Part shown: positions 27,318 to 40,600 of the stretch, piece by piece
How positions within the stretch are numbered: position 1 is the stretch's first letter
Layout of the letters: every line of letters starts with the position of its first letter
Assembly: GCA_025331565.1 (NCBI GenBank)
Contig: JAFREQ010000037.1
Coordinates: forward strand, 2,852,001 to 2,916,000
DNA: 64,000 nucleotides
Origin: Holacanthus passer
Lineage: Eukaryota; Chordata; Actinopteri; Pomacanthidae
Direction of reading: 5' to 3'
Position numbers and translations under genes: made by a program
Notes under the pieces: model-generated
What the model was told of the DNA's origin: nothing
Databases searched by the model: none
The model's input: the letters and a program-made list of their open reading frames with translations, nothing else

Positions 27318-30300
27318 AAGGGACCTCACCAATGCAGAGACATAAAGAGATGGGTGACCTTTCTCGCTCCTTCCAACGATCCCTTCCAAGCGCACAAGCA
27401 CGCCAAAGACTTAATTGGTTTTCGATAGTAAATCTCAGGAGGATTTGTAAAGAAAATGTCTGATTCTTAATGCTGCTGCTCCAGAGACCGCAAAGCTCTC
27501 TCAAACTATTTCCTGTCCAAAGAGCAAAAGGAGGTGGAGGACACATTCACTTTTTTTCTTGTCTCTCGCTTTTTTTTTGTCCAGTGAATGATGTTCTGGG
27601 TTTGGATCAGAGAACTTGGAGTCCTTTTTCTCCTTCAATGATTTCACTTTCTGTGCATTCGTTTTCACAGGAAGTTGTATTACATTCGTCTCAGCCATTT
27701 GTTTGGTCCCACTTCCATTCTGGACACCACATGGTTTGGTAGCTGACAGACTGCAGGTTCTGTTTCACAAGTGTAACACTTACCAGATATGCTGAACAAC
27801 ACTTTCTGGGAAAAACACGTCCACTTAACACGTATTGTCGTCTCGTGTCATACTTTCTTAAAAGCAAATGAAAATCTGTCAGCAGAATAAACCAGCTCCA
27901 TGTCCTTTTGTTATTCTTAAAAAACTTCATTATACCAGCCTTTTGCTAAAATTCATTACCTTTCAATGTGTGCCTTTTGTTTAACGTTGAATACTAAGAC
28001 AGGCCCTTCCATTACCATCAGGAAAACCACCCTTGATTCAGCATAAAACAGGTGGAATTATTTCAACCCACTGTGTAATATAATGCACTGCAATTATTGA
28101 AACATTTCTCCAAGCCAAGCTGCTCTGCTCAAAGGCCTATTGTTGCATACTGCGCTGTAGGAAGCATTACTATCTAAAGCAACTGGCAGGCATTTAGCTT
28201 GAGTAGGATATAATGGTCTCTGCCAGTAAAGACTGTCAGAGTAGAGTACAGTCTTCTCTGCCGTTTGTTCCTGTGCATATTGATGATATTTATCTTCAGG
28301 ACATTCATCCATATGCAGTCACAGTCATGTAATTATGTCCACCACCCATGATGACGGTTTTCATATAGTATGTGTCAGGGTGGAAAAGAGGATTGATGTC
28401 TGATTTGATTCATCCAAAGTGTTTTGGCTCAGCATGGTAGGCTGACAATAGGTTTAGGGTTAGGTAGATTTTTAAAAAATGACAATGTATTTCCTGTTCA
28501 AGCATCAATCATGACAGTAAACAGTTGACTTGATATCCTAAAAGAAACGTGCTTTTCTTAACATTATGTTGTGAAGACAGTGGGCTCCTAAAGGGCTGAT
28601 ATGGATTGTCAAGTTTCTGGACTGAATAAGAGGATTGACAAACACAGTGTTTATAACCTTCTTCCCTGTTTCCATAATTTATTCTGTTTCTACTCCTGAA
28701 TGTTGGCCAAGAAACAAAAGCAGCACTAACTCTAGTGAAAGCTGAAGATTTTTCTTTCTTTCTGACTGATCCAAAAAAAATTCAGAAAATTTCTAAGTAC
28801 TGTTAGCAGCAGGTTACAAGTCAGAGGTTTCTCTGATAATCAGCTGTTTTTAGATTGTCTGCCTTGTTACCAGGTGACAGGCATTTTGTCCAGACACATC
28901 TCCTGGTCTGCCATTAGAAACTGAGACGGGCTAATTAAACTTGAGGTGCCATAGCTGTCTGTTGTCTGCTACAGAACAACCGTGGCCTGATAATCATCTT
29001 TTATCAGACATCGGTCACACGGAATCAAAGCCAATGAGATACGCAGGCTCATTACGCACCGGAGTGTTGAGTTCTCCCCTCGTGTGTGTCATTAACACCG
29101 TGGCATCTTGAAACGGGGTGTCCCTAGATCACTGTCAGTTCAAACATAACCCATAGGATTAAATGGCCGTTTGAATATTGTTGAATATCCAAGGCCTTGT
29201 TTAAACAGTCGGTAATCCTTTGTTGGCAGATCAGTGGATCACACAGATGCCATACCAAATGGGGCGTTATGCGAGGGTGGTAGGTGGCTGGTTGGTTGGT
29301 AGCTGGCATGGCCCGGCCCGGCAGATGGTCTGGGGATGTCGGGACAGCAGGCTCTCTGTGTGACAGCAAAGCTAATGATGGCAAAAGGCTAAATGATGAC
29401 TATAGACAGAGGATAAATCACAATTATCACTGCACGATGCTTACCGAGGATCCTCAAATGTTTGCAGAGGGATTTGGAGGCCCAATTAGGCTTGTTTATG
29501 CACAGAATTATGTCACCCAGTAACTTTTGCTCTCTGCGTGTGAACCGGCTTGACAGCGTGGTGCTAAACAACTGTTTCCTCAGACTTTTTTTTGTGATGG
29601 CCTGAATGACCCAGCATACCGTGCTGTCTGGAGCGCACAAAATAATGAGCTTTGATGCAAGGAACGTTCTGTTCCTCTCAAGATCTGCTGTGATAGTACT
29701 GTAGATTGTAACAGTGGATATGTACTGTGAAACTTGCCTTAATGGCAGGCCTGAGCATCTCGAGAGTGTAACGTTTTGTGAAGCCACGGTGGGATTTCAA
29801 TTCAAGTTCGAGTACTGAGATCCTTTAAAGACACAATGAAATAAAGATAACATTTCCACTTTGTAACACTGTGTTCGTGTGTCAACTGTTCAGTTGTCTC
29901 TTGTTATATGTAGGGGTGCACATCATTGCTTCATCACGCATGGTAGATGATGAAGATGCACCTCCCAGTCCCAGTGGGTCGAATGTCTCCGGGGTCATTT
30001 TTGACAGATGAATATGCATCATTGCTGAGAGACAAGTGTGTGACAGATGAGATCTCAACTTGGTTTTTATTATGTTTGTGGTGTTTATTATGTACCTACC
30101 TACCTTGCTGATGTTGGAGTAACAAGCTGGAGTGCTTGTATTTACTGCAGCTGCCAAACATTTTCCTGCATGCTTTAAGTGCAAAATTCAGTGGAGTGTG
30201 CTCTGTACTGATTTGCAATGCTCTGCATTATCCGTGCTGCCCCTTCACGTGAATGATATGTGCCTCTGACATTCACTCCTAGCTGCTTCAATAAACCAGA

Positions 30301-31764
30301 ATCTTCAGCATAAGAAGTCATAGGATGTGCATGTTTAGCCCTATGAAATGCTAGGAGAGAAACAGTACCTAGAGCTTGCTATTGTTCTTCGTTCAACTTG
30401 TTTCACCACTTAGCAAGTCTAGTGTCCATATCACACTAAGACTCTGTATTTGCTAAGCCAACCCACTTTTGACTGATCCAATCAAATCTGAAAGATCTGA
30501 TTGAACTGTCTTTCATAACGTCACATGGAAGACAAAAACGCTCTAACTTCCATTTTACTGTGAAGAAACATGCAAGTTCTCACTAGCTTAATTTAAATAA
30601 ATGAGCGAATATGAACATGTCTTTTCTTTTGCCTTTCTTTATATTATTATCTCCACTTCCATTTTGCCTTATTGTATTTGTCTTCTGCAGTCTACAGTTG
30701 CTATATTATGTTGTGTGTCATTACCCTGATTGTGACTAAACCAAATTATTACACAATGTAAAAAGAAAAACTGATGCATGGGTAAAGATTCCTGCAGGAC
30801 ACTGGCACTACATTTTGTATCTCTGTATAATGCAGTCTTTTTGTAGAGGCTCCTCAGAATTGTAGGCCATGTATTGTATTCTTGCACAACTCCTGTGCGT
30901 CATTCATATTAGCCTAACAAATCAGGACAAAGCCGTGTGTCCGGGATGAATAAAGCCAGGTCTCTGTCTCCATCAGCAGAAAGACGAAGCACAGCCCGTT
31001 CTCTTCAGCTTCACTATTACTTTATACAGCATGTCGACCGCTTCTGATGCTGCGCAGCACCACCCCACCCCCACCCCCCTCAGTCCTGCAGGAATGTCCT
31101 CCAATAAACCCAATTGGTTCTGGTCAGAATTATTAAAGATGTCATTGGGGCTGGAATCTGCTTAGTGTCCTCGATGCAGCAAGGAGCCCAGGATATTGGA
31201 GTGTTTTGTCAAGAAGGAAGGAAAGGGTGTAAGTAGAAGATGACAAGAATGGAAACAGCTAGAGGGGGAGGACATATGCTGCCTCCTTACAACGGCAGCC
31301 GTGGTAGAGCATCAACAGCCCAAAGGCAGCACCGTGCCAACCGGGACTCGTATAAATTATTTACTCTTGGACCCCATTGTGGACATTTCCCCTGCAGGGC
31401 CTCTCTTCATGGGGCTCCTGGCTCTTGGAGGGCCCAAGCGGGGTGCCCGAGGGAGGACTGAAGGCTGGAAACGGCCCTTTTTCCAAACACGCAGGCCAAT
31501 GTTCTGTGAGTGTTTGCAGGCCGCTTTGAGGAAAAGGACTTGATTTTGATTGAAGAGCAGAAAGTGACATCAGATGAGGTTAACTTTAGAAATAGTGGGG
31601 AGGACAAAATAGTGCAATTCATGGAAAAAGTTAGTCTGCTCCCCTCTTTCCGATGGTGTGGATTTTTTCTGTCGTGTTGCTTTGAAAAGTGAAAAGTCAC
31701 ATATTATGTTTTGCTGCTAGCTGGCAGATGTTATGATAGCAATGTTTGTGATTGCAAGCATTGG

Positions 31765-31775
31765 TGGTTCAGTGG
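31765..31775 (+). promoter_or_regulatory. Pol III A box of tRNA-Gly
   Basis: TGGTTCAGTGG fits the A-box consensus TRGYNNARNGG, at the usual place spanning the D arm. With the B box it forms the internal TFIIIC-binding promoter. Confidence 0.9.
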
Positions 31776-31806
31776 TAGAATTCTCGCCTGCCACGCGGGA
31801 GGCCCG

Positions 31807-31817
31807 GGTTCGATTCC
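31807..31817 (+). promoter_or_regulatory. Pol III B box of tRNA-Gly
   Basis: GGTTCGATTCC is a perfect B-box consensus (GGTTCGANTCC) in the T arm. It is about 31 bp after the A box, a normal spacing. Confidence 0.93.
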
Positions 31818-31835
31818 CGGCCAATGCAATAACCA

Positions 31836-31848
31836 TTTTTAAATTTTT
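31836..31848 (+). terminator. Pol III terminator of tRNA-Gly
   Basis: Two T5 runs (31836-31840 and 31844-31848) start 8 bp after the mature 3' end. This is typical for Pol III termination with a backup site. Confidence 0.85.
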
Positions 31849-34800
31849 CCCATTGTGAGACTTATAAAGGAATATTGCAAAAGGCAGAGTTACAAATTTG
31901 GGGTATTATCAACTGTGTATTTGTTGATCCTCTGCCTGTGTTTACACAATTACTAATAATACTGATAACCGAATTCTTCATTGATCTCTTCTTGGTTTCC
32001 CCCTCCACAGGGAAATAAGAGTTGAGGGTCACTTAGAGAATTGAGCAGGTGGAAATTCAGTGTCTGGCTCAAGGATGCATGAAAAATGTGACTGTTTCTG
32101 CTCCATCTATTTGTGCACCAACCACGTTTATTAGTCTTAGTGTGGGTGTACATGCATCTGTGCCTTCCTAGATGCCAGTTCACATGCATGTGTCGCTTTC
32201 ATGTGCGTATGTACTGTATGTACTGATTGCTGTTAGCAGCTTTTAGCCTTTTCTCCGCATTTTTCCAGTCTGCCCAAGTCAGCACCAAATTAGAGCTTCT
32301 GTACGACTACAGGATAATTACTGTAGTTATGTACCTGCCAGTTTCTGGTGCCCAGGAGCTGTTTTTAGTGCCACCCCTGAAAGACTGCCACTTGATGGGC
32401 AGCTCGAACAGAATGGGGTTCATCCACCTCAAGCTGATGAGAGTGACTCACACAGAGTGGGTGGGAGTAATGACCAGAATACCTGTGGCACGCTGAGATG
32501 GAGGAAGTACTTTTAAGTGGCGCAAGGGAAAAAAATAGCATGCAGAATAGCAAACTTTGGCAATTTTTTATTTTAGTTTTATGCCAGTTACTTTGTCGGA
32601 AACGGTCTCAAATAAACATTTTTTGTCATAATGAATTCCACCTTGTTTATATCCTTACCTTTAACTATCGTGAGAACATTTGCAGTCTTTAACCTCATTG
32701 ACTGAGTGACCTTGTTTTGAATTTTCATTTCATTAGGCCTTAACTTTATCAGTTTAATTTAACTACATTATGTGTTTCTTAGATGCCACTCAACAACATC
32801 ACACTCAAAAGCTTTCAAAATTTTTTTCTTTATGACATTACGCAGTTTATAAAATCCCCAGCCTTGTTTTTGCCAGCGTCTCATTTTATTACACAACTTT
32901 TTTTTTTCTCCAATCAAGTGCGCTGCATGCTTGATTTGATTGCCAGCGCAGCTATTTGACTCGTGTGCTCCTAAGCTCCTAGTTTTGTTCGGTGCTAATG
33001 AGAAGTGCTGAGCTGGTGAGTCACAGCGGTTGATTATTTTTCTCCTGCTGGAGTTCATGTGGTGTATCTGAGGTCAGCTCCTTCCTGTCTGTGCCTCTGC
33101 CTTCCTGTCTGCCCGATGTGAGCTCAGCCAGCGAGAGGACGAGTGCATGCCAGGTAGACTACTTCCACCTCATCAAACCTGCCCCTTGCCCCCTCTGTCT
33201 CTCCGTCTTTCCTTCACAATGATTCACACACAGCATGAATCGTCCTCTTGCCTCTTTTTCTCTATTTATTCTCTCTCGCTATTTCCAACCACCCCTACCC
33301 CAGACACCGACCTGCTCTTAATGCTCACAAGTACCCATGTATGCTCACACGCAAGTGTATGAACGCATGTAAAATTTACAACCTCATTTGGCTACTGCAT
33401 ACAGAGCATATGCCCTTGTAACAGATTATTATGCAGGTTACATTCCCAGGAATTGAGGTGCAATGGGACTCTTTGTGACAGAGATGTGGCTAGTCTCCTC
33501 TGCATAATTATCCTTATGTCCTGCCCTCAGAGCTTTTATGTTCCCTCTTAATCCATGCTGGCAGTCTGCTTCCCCACAGGTCTCTTCTTCTCCGTGTTAC
33601 TCAGGCATCTGCTACAAATGGCTGTTTTTTGCCATTAATAGTGGTATAATCTTGTATTCTCTGGTGTCTTGTCCAGGTGTTGGGGTGAGTTATGATCGAG
33701 TTTCTGTGAACATGCACGTAAAGACAGTTATTAAAGAACCTTTCTTTTTTAACTGATGTCTTTCTAACATCCTCCTTGGGGAGTCGTGGGGAGGGTCCAA
33801 ATAAAATACTAATAAGGCTGAGAAGGGTCTTTAAGATTTAAGATTCACCCCCTCCCCAACCCAATAATTTTTGTACAGTCCCCGAGTGTCACTTCTCATA
33901 TGCTTTTCATGTTGCATTGGTGCCAGAGTAAAGTAGATATCTCAGCAAGATTGTCCAATTTCCTTTCCATTTCTGGAACATTATTCTCTTCAAAGCCCTG
34001 CGGTCATCATGTGCACTCAATAGAGATTCTTTTCATATTTGTCTCTTTGGAAAGATTGCGGTCATGTTGCCCCTGAAATGAAAAACATTTGTTTAGCATG
34101 CTGGAATATCAGAAATTATTTGAAGAACGAATGAAATGGTATTCTAGTGATTATGAAGCGCTATTATGTTGTTGTAGGAGGTGCACACATGAACACAAAA
34201 GCCGACACACACACAAACACACTTATTCCAGCTCAGGCGATGAGTTACTGCAAAACGAAGTGGAGGAAACGTCAGAAGTGGTGAGAACTCCTCTGTGGTC
34301 GATTCTTTGTGACAGTATCTGTCGGGTGACAGTTAAATCAGATGATGTAGTTATCGAGGGGCTGTTCTTTGCAGTCAAAAGCTGTCAGGAATTCCTTATG
34401 TTTCCAATGAAGAATGTGTTTCTGCTCAATGACAGTGGCCTGAATGAGATGTCGAGAGTTTTTATATGCAGGGTGGCAGACTGAATTTGGAGTTCCTGCC
34501 ATTTGCTGGTCCGGGCCGCTGTCACAAATGTCAACCGCTGTCAGACATCTGCAGCTTTATTCCACTTAAACACTGTGATAGTGGGCAGGTGACTTCCTTG
34601 CATCAAAATCTGTTCTTATGCAAGTGGATGTCTTTGGCATTTTAAGTCCATTAATCACTGTTCTAAGATTTATGTTCAATTCAACTGCTTAGAATTCGAG
34701 ATCCCATCAGAATAACAGTATTTGTTGTCATCCGTATCTTTGCATTGGGACAAAAAACATCACATTTTCTCTAACTTTAATTGTCCACTTGGTCAAAATG

Positions 34801-36663
34801 GTTTCTGCTACAGGCGTAAAAATGCAATAAATTCTTTTAGTTAGTGTGCCCAGTGGAATTAGGAGTAGTTCTGTGAAGTTATAAAAGTTTCTGGAACGAT
34901 ACATCAAACACACCTCATTTTATGAATTTCTTTCTAATACGTTTTTTGCCTGGAGTGTGGAGTCCAGCTGCCCCGCAGGCATAATGAAAGTTTGACAGAA
35001 GTCTAGCAGTGCAGCAGAATGAAGTCTGATAAGTATGAGGAATTACTGTAATAAGTTCGAGCGGTCCGTGATTAGATTATTCATGATAAAATGAGAAATA
35101 CAGTCGTTGTGTAACTGCTCTTTTAAAAAATGCATTTTTCACTTTCCCCTTCAAATCTGTGATGCTCAGTTCCACTGTGCGTCATGGGATGACTAGCAAT
35201 GGGTGTGAATGTTAGACCACTTCCCCAAGACATAGAAATGGGCGCCTGTCAGCTCAAGTTATTGCTGATGTGCTGGCATTTTGGAAATGGCGTGATATGT
35301 GCTCCCCGTCTCCCCTCTGTCCACTCCTCCATCTCTCCTTTCATGTCTCACTGCTCCAGGGGTTAATGAAATGCCCCTATTGAAGAGCCGAAACGGGCGA
35401 TTGTTAAGTTCACATGAGCCTGCAGCCTCCTCCCACGCATTTTCTCAACCTGTGCTTCGATGCATGAGCGCCGACAACACATCACCACTGACACATGTAT
35501 TGTGGCAGAGAGCTAATGATGATCTAAAGCTTTGCTCCAATCAGGCTGTCTAATCCGCCTCTTCACCATTAAACCTCTCAAACAAACACATGTAATGTAA
35601 AGAGACATCATATTATAGCAGGGTTAATGTCTTCCTCTCAAAAGATGCAGTTTAAATTGTTGTGTTTTCCTGCTTATGCACAGCTTTGTGCAGGTCACTC
35701 TGCATCCTTGAACCCACAATCTGTGTTTACTGATGCTTCATTTATGGACAGTCGCCAATACAGCTGCATCACAGGCGAGAGAGCCAGATGGCTTAAAGTA
35801 AAATTAGTATCATTTTAAGAAATTAGCATCACGTTGGCGTACTCAACCCGTCGCAAACCCTTTTTCCCATTTTTGAGAAGGTCTTTTATGGCTTACGATG
35901 GCAGGGGCGCACACACGCAAAAGCCAAATGTGTTGACACTCGGTTCCATACTGCGGTCAGTCATGCATCACCTGACAGCTGACTGATGAAGCGCTGACCT
36001 TTTACTCCTGGCCTTGTGGGCAATTCTCCACCTCGTGAAACTGTGGTGGTCCGTGTCCACCGACACTTGAGTGCTCCAATGAATTATGACCATGTGGGAG
36101 AATAACAAATAGACGCAGAGACAGCAAGCCTCACAGATGAGGGGATAAGAGCAGGATGTAGCTAGAGAGTGAGAGATGGATGCCTCCGAATCAAAGACTC
36201 CATCCTGATGCCTCTCTGATTCCCTTGCACCTTCCATCTCATCCTCTCCTGTTCTCAATTACCGTCTTTGATCGTTTTTTTTTTTTTTACAATGCTGTTG
36301 TTTGTGAGGGGTTTATCTGTGGCTTATCCTCAGTCTATACACGCCGCACTCCATCGTGGCTGAGTTTCACCCCGAGCTAGAAAAATTAGTGAGGCAGTTT
36401 CCAAGCTGAGGAAGTTGAAAATATGAAACTGCACAGCTGTAATGGGAGCAGACAGCTCTCCCATCCTTATATGAAAGGCTGCTGCTATTGAGGCTGAATC
36501 AAACCGGCCGTTTGATCAGCAGAAAAGCTTTAAAGCTGAACTACATAGTGTCCCCCTGTAGCAGAAATGCTCCACACTGCAGTTCCCACTGTGAGGGTGT
36601 GAAGGGTATGACTTTTTTTTGTTTTGTTTTATTTAAGTTGTTTCTTTGTTTGTATGTCTTGTT

Positions 36664-36668
<5 letters not shown>

Positions 36669-36696
<28 letters not shown>
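36669..36696. repeat. GT microsatellite
   Basis: Fourteen perfect GT units after a (GTTT)n-like lead-in. Confidence 0.95.
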
Positions 36697-37019
36697 CTTT
36701 GCATGTAGCTTGTATTGGTTAAGCTGCAGGGCTATGTAACTTGCCAAAAAATTTACACTGAAGTGTATTTCTGTGCTGAGCAATTGTCTTCATTTTTTGC
36801 CTGCTTATTGACCATTCTGATGACAAGAAATTGTTTAAACAAATGTGTTTGATGCAGAGTATATGGTCACATTGTGCACTCTGCATTTTGCTGTCAAGGT
36901 ACATGCAGCATGTACAGAATATCATTTGCAGGGCAATATAAAAATGAGAATCGATAAAAACAATCCTTTACTCCACGGTGTGTAAATGCCACCAGTACAA
37001 CTCTTTCAATTATGTAATG

Positions 37020-37210
37020 GTCATGTTATACATGTTGTTTTATAATATTTTCGCATGTTATTGTCAATTTTCTGTTCTCTATTTATGCTCCTTGATTTGC
37101 TTTTGTCTTTATTAGTATTTTCTAGTACTATTTTTATTCTTATGCACCAATATACCAAGGCACATTCCTTGTATGTGTAATCCTACTTGGCAATAAACCT
37201 CATTCTGATG
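37020..37210 (+). mobile_element. LINE-like 3' tail (ACTTGGCAATAAACCT ending)
   Basis: AT-rich sequence ends CATTCCTTGTATGTGTAATC CTACTTGGCAATAAACCTCATTCTGATG. A CTTGGCAATAAA..CTGATTCTGAT ending is common to several fish non-LTR retrotransposon 3' ends. There is no open frame, and the family is uncertain. Confidence 0.4.
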
Positions 37211-37594
37211 CCTGTGTGTCTACTTGTGAATGCAGAGTGCAACTCAAGGTATTTGTTGGCTTGAATAATGTGACGTCTACATTTCTGTGACTGTACGTTC
37301 ATGCATGTGCGTGCAGATGATTAGTAAGGTCAGTTGCTGGAAATGGCCTCAGCTTGATGAGAAAGACGAGGCTCTTTCTTCTAATGGGATCAGTGTTTCA
37401 GTGCTTTCTGTCTGTGCAAGTTATGATGTGGCTAATGTTTAAAACATGTTCTGCAGATGCAGCGTGACCCTCTTAAATAAATGACCGCGTCGCCAGGAGA
37501 GGGGCTCGTCTTAGGATTAGCTTTGGGTGCTCTGTAGACTCTATGACTCATGCTGGCTGACAAACAAGAAAGCGCATGTAACAGCAAATGAGCG

Positions 37595-37619
37595 CACACA
37601 CACACACACACACACACAC
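37595..37619. repeat. CA microsatellite
   Basis: Twelve perfect CA units. Confidence 0.95.
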
Positions 37620-40600
37620 TTGAACAAACCCTTCACACAGCAGTAAAATGACATAAAGGTGATTGACTTAAGGTAGATCATCTACCAGCCACCACTACAC
37701 ATCTATTTGCACACATGGATGCATGTAAATGACAAAACACGCGTCTGCACAGTATTTGGCAGAATGAGCACATCACCCCCAGTTTGATATCCCACAATTT
37801 CCTTCCAAATGCCTGTGGTGTTTTTACTGCCCCACCAGCAGCATCTTGCCGCTCTGGTAGGTAACAAGGCTGGCCAGCAGCAGTGGAATTGGTGCCCTGC
37901 TTGTAACCTGCCGTGCTACTCCGCGGTGTCTTAGCTCCATACGTTCAGATGTGCCCTTCTCATTGATGATGTTGGAGTCAAGATTTGTAACTGTCTCGCT
38001 CATGTGAGGTTATGTTTGTCTGTACCTGTGGTTCTTGGGGGTTGAGAGGGCCATAATTAGGTCTTTTGTTAGATGAAGGGATTATAAATTCATGAGGACT
38101 GTGTGAAAGTGTGAGGTCAGATGAGGTGATACACAGCAGATGATGATAATACCTGACTACTTACACCAGGTTTCAAATGCCACATTATATAAATCATTCA
38201 ATATTTAGTATTTGCATCCACAATAATCCTAAACCCCTAAAATCACACCGTAAACGTTCTTGCATTTAACAAGAGCAGACACTTTAAAAAATGTAGCGTG
38301 AACTGCAACAAACTGCACAGCCTGGCAGGGTCAAGTAAAGTGCAGCCATCCTCAAGATACCAAAACCAAAATGGCTTTTTATTTTAATGCACTGTGCTGT
38401 GAACTGTGTGGCTTGTGAGAGTTAGTACATTAAGGAGAAGAAAAAATAAAAGTGCCTCTGAAGAAACTGTCAATTTGTAAACCAGCGGCGCCTTCCTTGA
38501 ACGAGGCACTGTTTGCTTATTAAAGCAGCTATCCTTGACACCTAATCAATGATTTCAACTGCCCAAGCATATTTTTTAAGGGAAACACTTCATAAAAAAC
38601 ATGAAATATTGCCACTACTGCTCGTCCAAAATGAGAATCACAAAGTGGTAAAGCATCATCTGCTCTGGTTATTTTTAAAGTCCCGTCACATTGCCTACAC
38701 ATGTGATGCAGGACTTTAAAGGGAAGTGTTGAGTGGCATGTGTGTAGGTAGTTGGGTCATCATCAATCATTCATATTGACATTTCCTTTGATCTGGTGCC
38801 CCTGTGTGTGTACATGTGACTGTGTGTGCGTTCATATGTGTGTGTTTTCGATCTCTTGGTACTTGAACACAGTTCAATGCAGTTGTACTCTCATGTGGAT
38901 GTGTGCGCATTTACGATTGCGTGTGTGCCCGAGCTGGCGTGTGTGTGAGTCTAGACAGGTGGCGTGCTGCAGGTTTAATGACCTGAGGTGTGGCTGACTT
39001 CCCTTTGCCAATCTGAATCCTTTCCCTTGCGCCCAACAGAGTGTGACACAGTTTGAGCGCATGGCTGGTGACAGGTAGGGCCTTGTGACAAACTAATGCA
39101 GGAAGAGGAAGTCCGTTTATTTCCTCGGGCCGCGGCTCCACCTGAATGCCAAGTGACTGAGAAGACTTCCTGTACTGACACACTCCAGCTGCTAACATGC
39201 AACCGTGTATGCCTGAATAAACACACGCACTCAGAGGCATGGATACACAGATACATGGCACAGTCGCACGCATACACTCTAGAAAGAGGAGACATTCACA
39301 TCAGTGGTCTGTGAGTGTGCTGCACAGAGCCTAAGCTCTCTCAGTAAACCTCTTGCTTCAACCTCACCATCAACCCAAATCCCCACCAACCCCCACCCGT
39401 AGCTTGTTTGGCTCTAAATCTCCCATCTTTGTGGTAACCTCAGGCGTGCCTCCAATGGCTCCCACAATGCACCAGCACAAATTACATTTCACTCACATGG
39501 CTGAGCCCACTCCTCTCCTCTTCCGCTCTTCTCTTTTCATGGCTCTACTTCTCTTTCTCTTCATCCCTCGCTCCCTCCTGTCCAGCAGGGTCCGCCCCGC
39601 CCCCCGACATCAGCTCATTTCTCTCCAACTAAGTCCTCTCCTGACGCAACTGCTGATGCTTCTCCAGCTGATGTGCTGTGAAAGCGTGCAGCTTCCTCCC
39701 AGATCAGCCCCGCGCTGGTTGCTTACAAGTAGACGAGATGTATATCGAATCAAAACAGTTTCAAACGGTATTGACGTTCAAGAGCTGTAATATATGAACT
39801 ATGCATCTTACTGTCATCTCGTCTCTTCTCAGACGCCTTTCATCTTCAGCAGCCTGCCAAAGAGTCCCTCAATGGGTGCTTGGGGATAGTGTGTTTTAGC
39901 AAATTGCAAGTGGCTTTTTATGCTTTGATTGATGGGACCGGTGGCATTCAGAATACGTAAGTGGACAGCGATGGATCCTCGTTCAAATCAGCACTATGTG
40001 TCCAATTGATTGGTGGTCAAGCTCAGGATGGAACTCTAACCTGCTGAGTGATCTGATAATCACAGACCACTGGAAACCTGTAATTTTTTGCAATGTGCAG
40101 TGTGTCCAGTTGGTTACATCTCCCTCTTCTCCTCTGGAAATTATAAGCCATTATGCTTTCAAGAAAATGGTTCGCTCATTGCAGCCACATAAAACTGCAG
40201 CAAGAGGCAGGCAGACAGACAGGCTGTCAGAGCCTGGGAGATTCTTCAATAAGGAAACTGTACCGTCCCACAAAAGTTCAGCATGATAATGACGGGCGCC
40301 ACCAGGCTGCACAATTTGATTGGGGGGTGTGAGGGACGTGCCGAGGACATTTATCAGCGTGACACAGGACACAATGCTCTTTGTTTGATTGCTTAAATTA
40401 GTGGGAGCTCATTTGCTTTCACAGCAAAATCCTTTACAGGGCTTTTTTTTTGTTGTGTTAATTAAGCTGGAGCAACCATTTTGTATGCCGCTTGCATTCC
40501 AGGCTGCAAAGGAGAGAAAAACATTGTTATTCCCGTCTTGCACCTCAGATACATTGTTTTTTTTATACGATTTGCACCAAAGATGAGCTGCTTAAATGTA

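Larger units (their letters stand above)
31758..31828 (+). tRNA. tRNA-Gly (GCC anticodon)
   Basis: This is a 71-nt intronless cytosolic tRNA gene. The acceptor stem GCATTGG (31758-31764) pairs with CCAATGC (31821-31827), followed by the discriminator A. The anticodon stem CTCGC/GCGGG closes the loop CTGCCAC, giving anticodon GCC at 31790-31792. The T arm carries GGTTCGATTCC. CCA is not encoded, as expected for eukaryotes, and T-runs follow as a Pol III stop. The sequence appears intact and equals the common vertebrate tRNA-Gly-GCC as I know it. It lies in the sense orientation inside the 27.5 kb plcb1 intron, with its own internal promoter. No mispairing in the stems suggests a pseudogene. 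Confidence 0.97.

Noticed and set aside
31240..31543. GC-richer open frames upstream of the tRNA gene
   Set aside because: Two frames overlap with no recognisable protein and no splice fit; possibly conserved non-coding, but not supportable as a gene.
39353..39790. 145-codon + strand open frame
   Set aside because: Pyrimidine-rich, Pro/Leu/Ser-rich translation without motifs; intronic.
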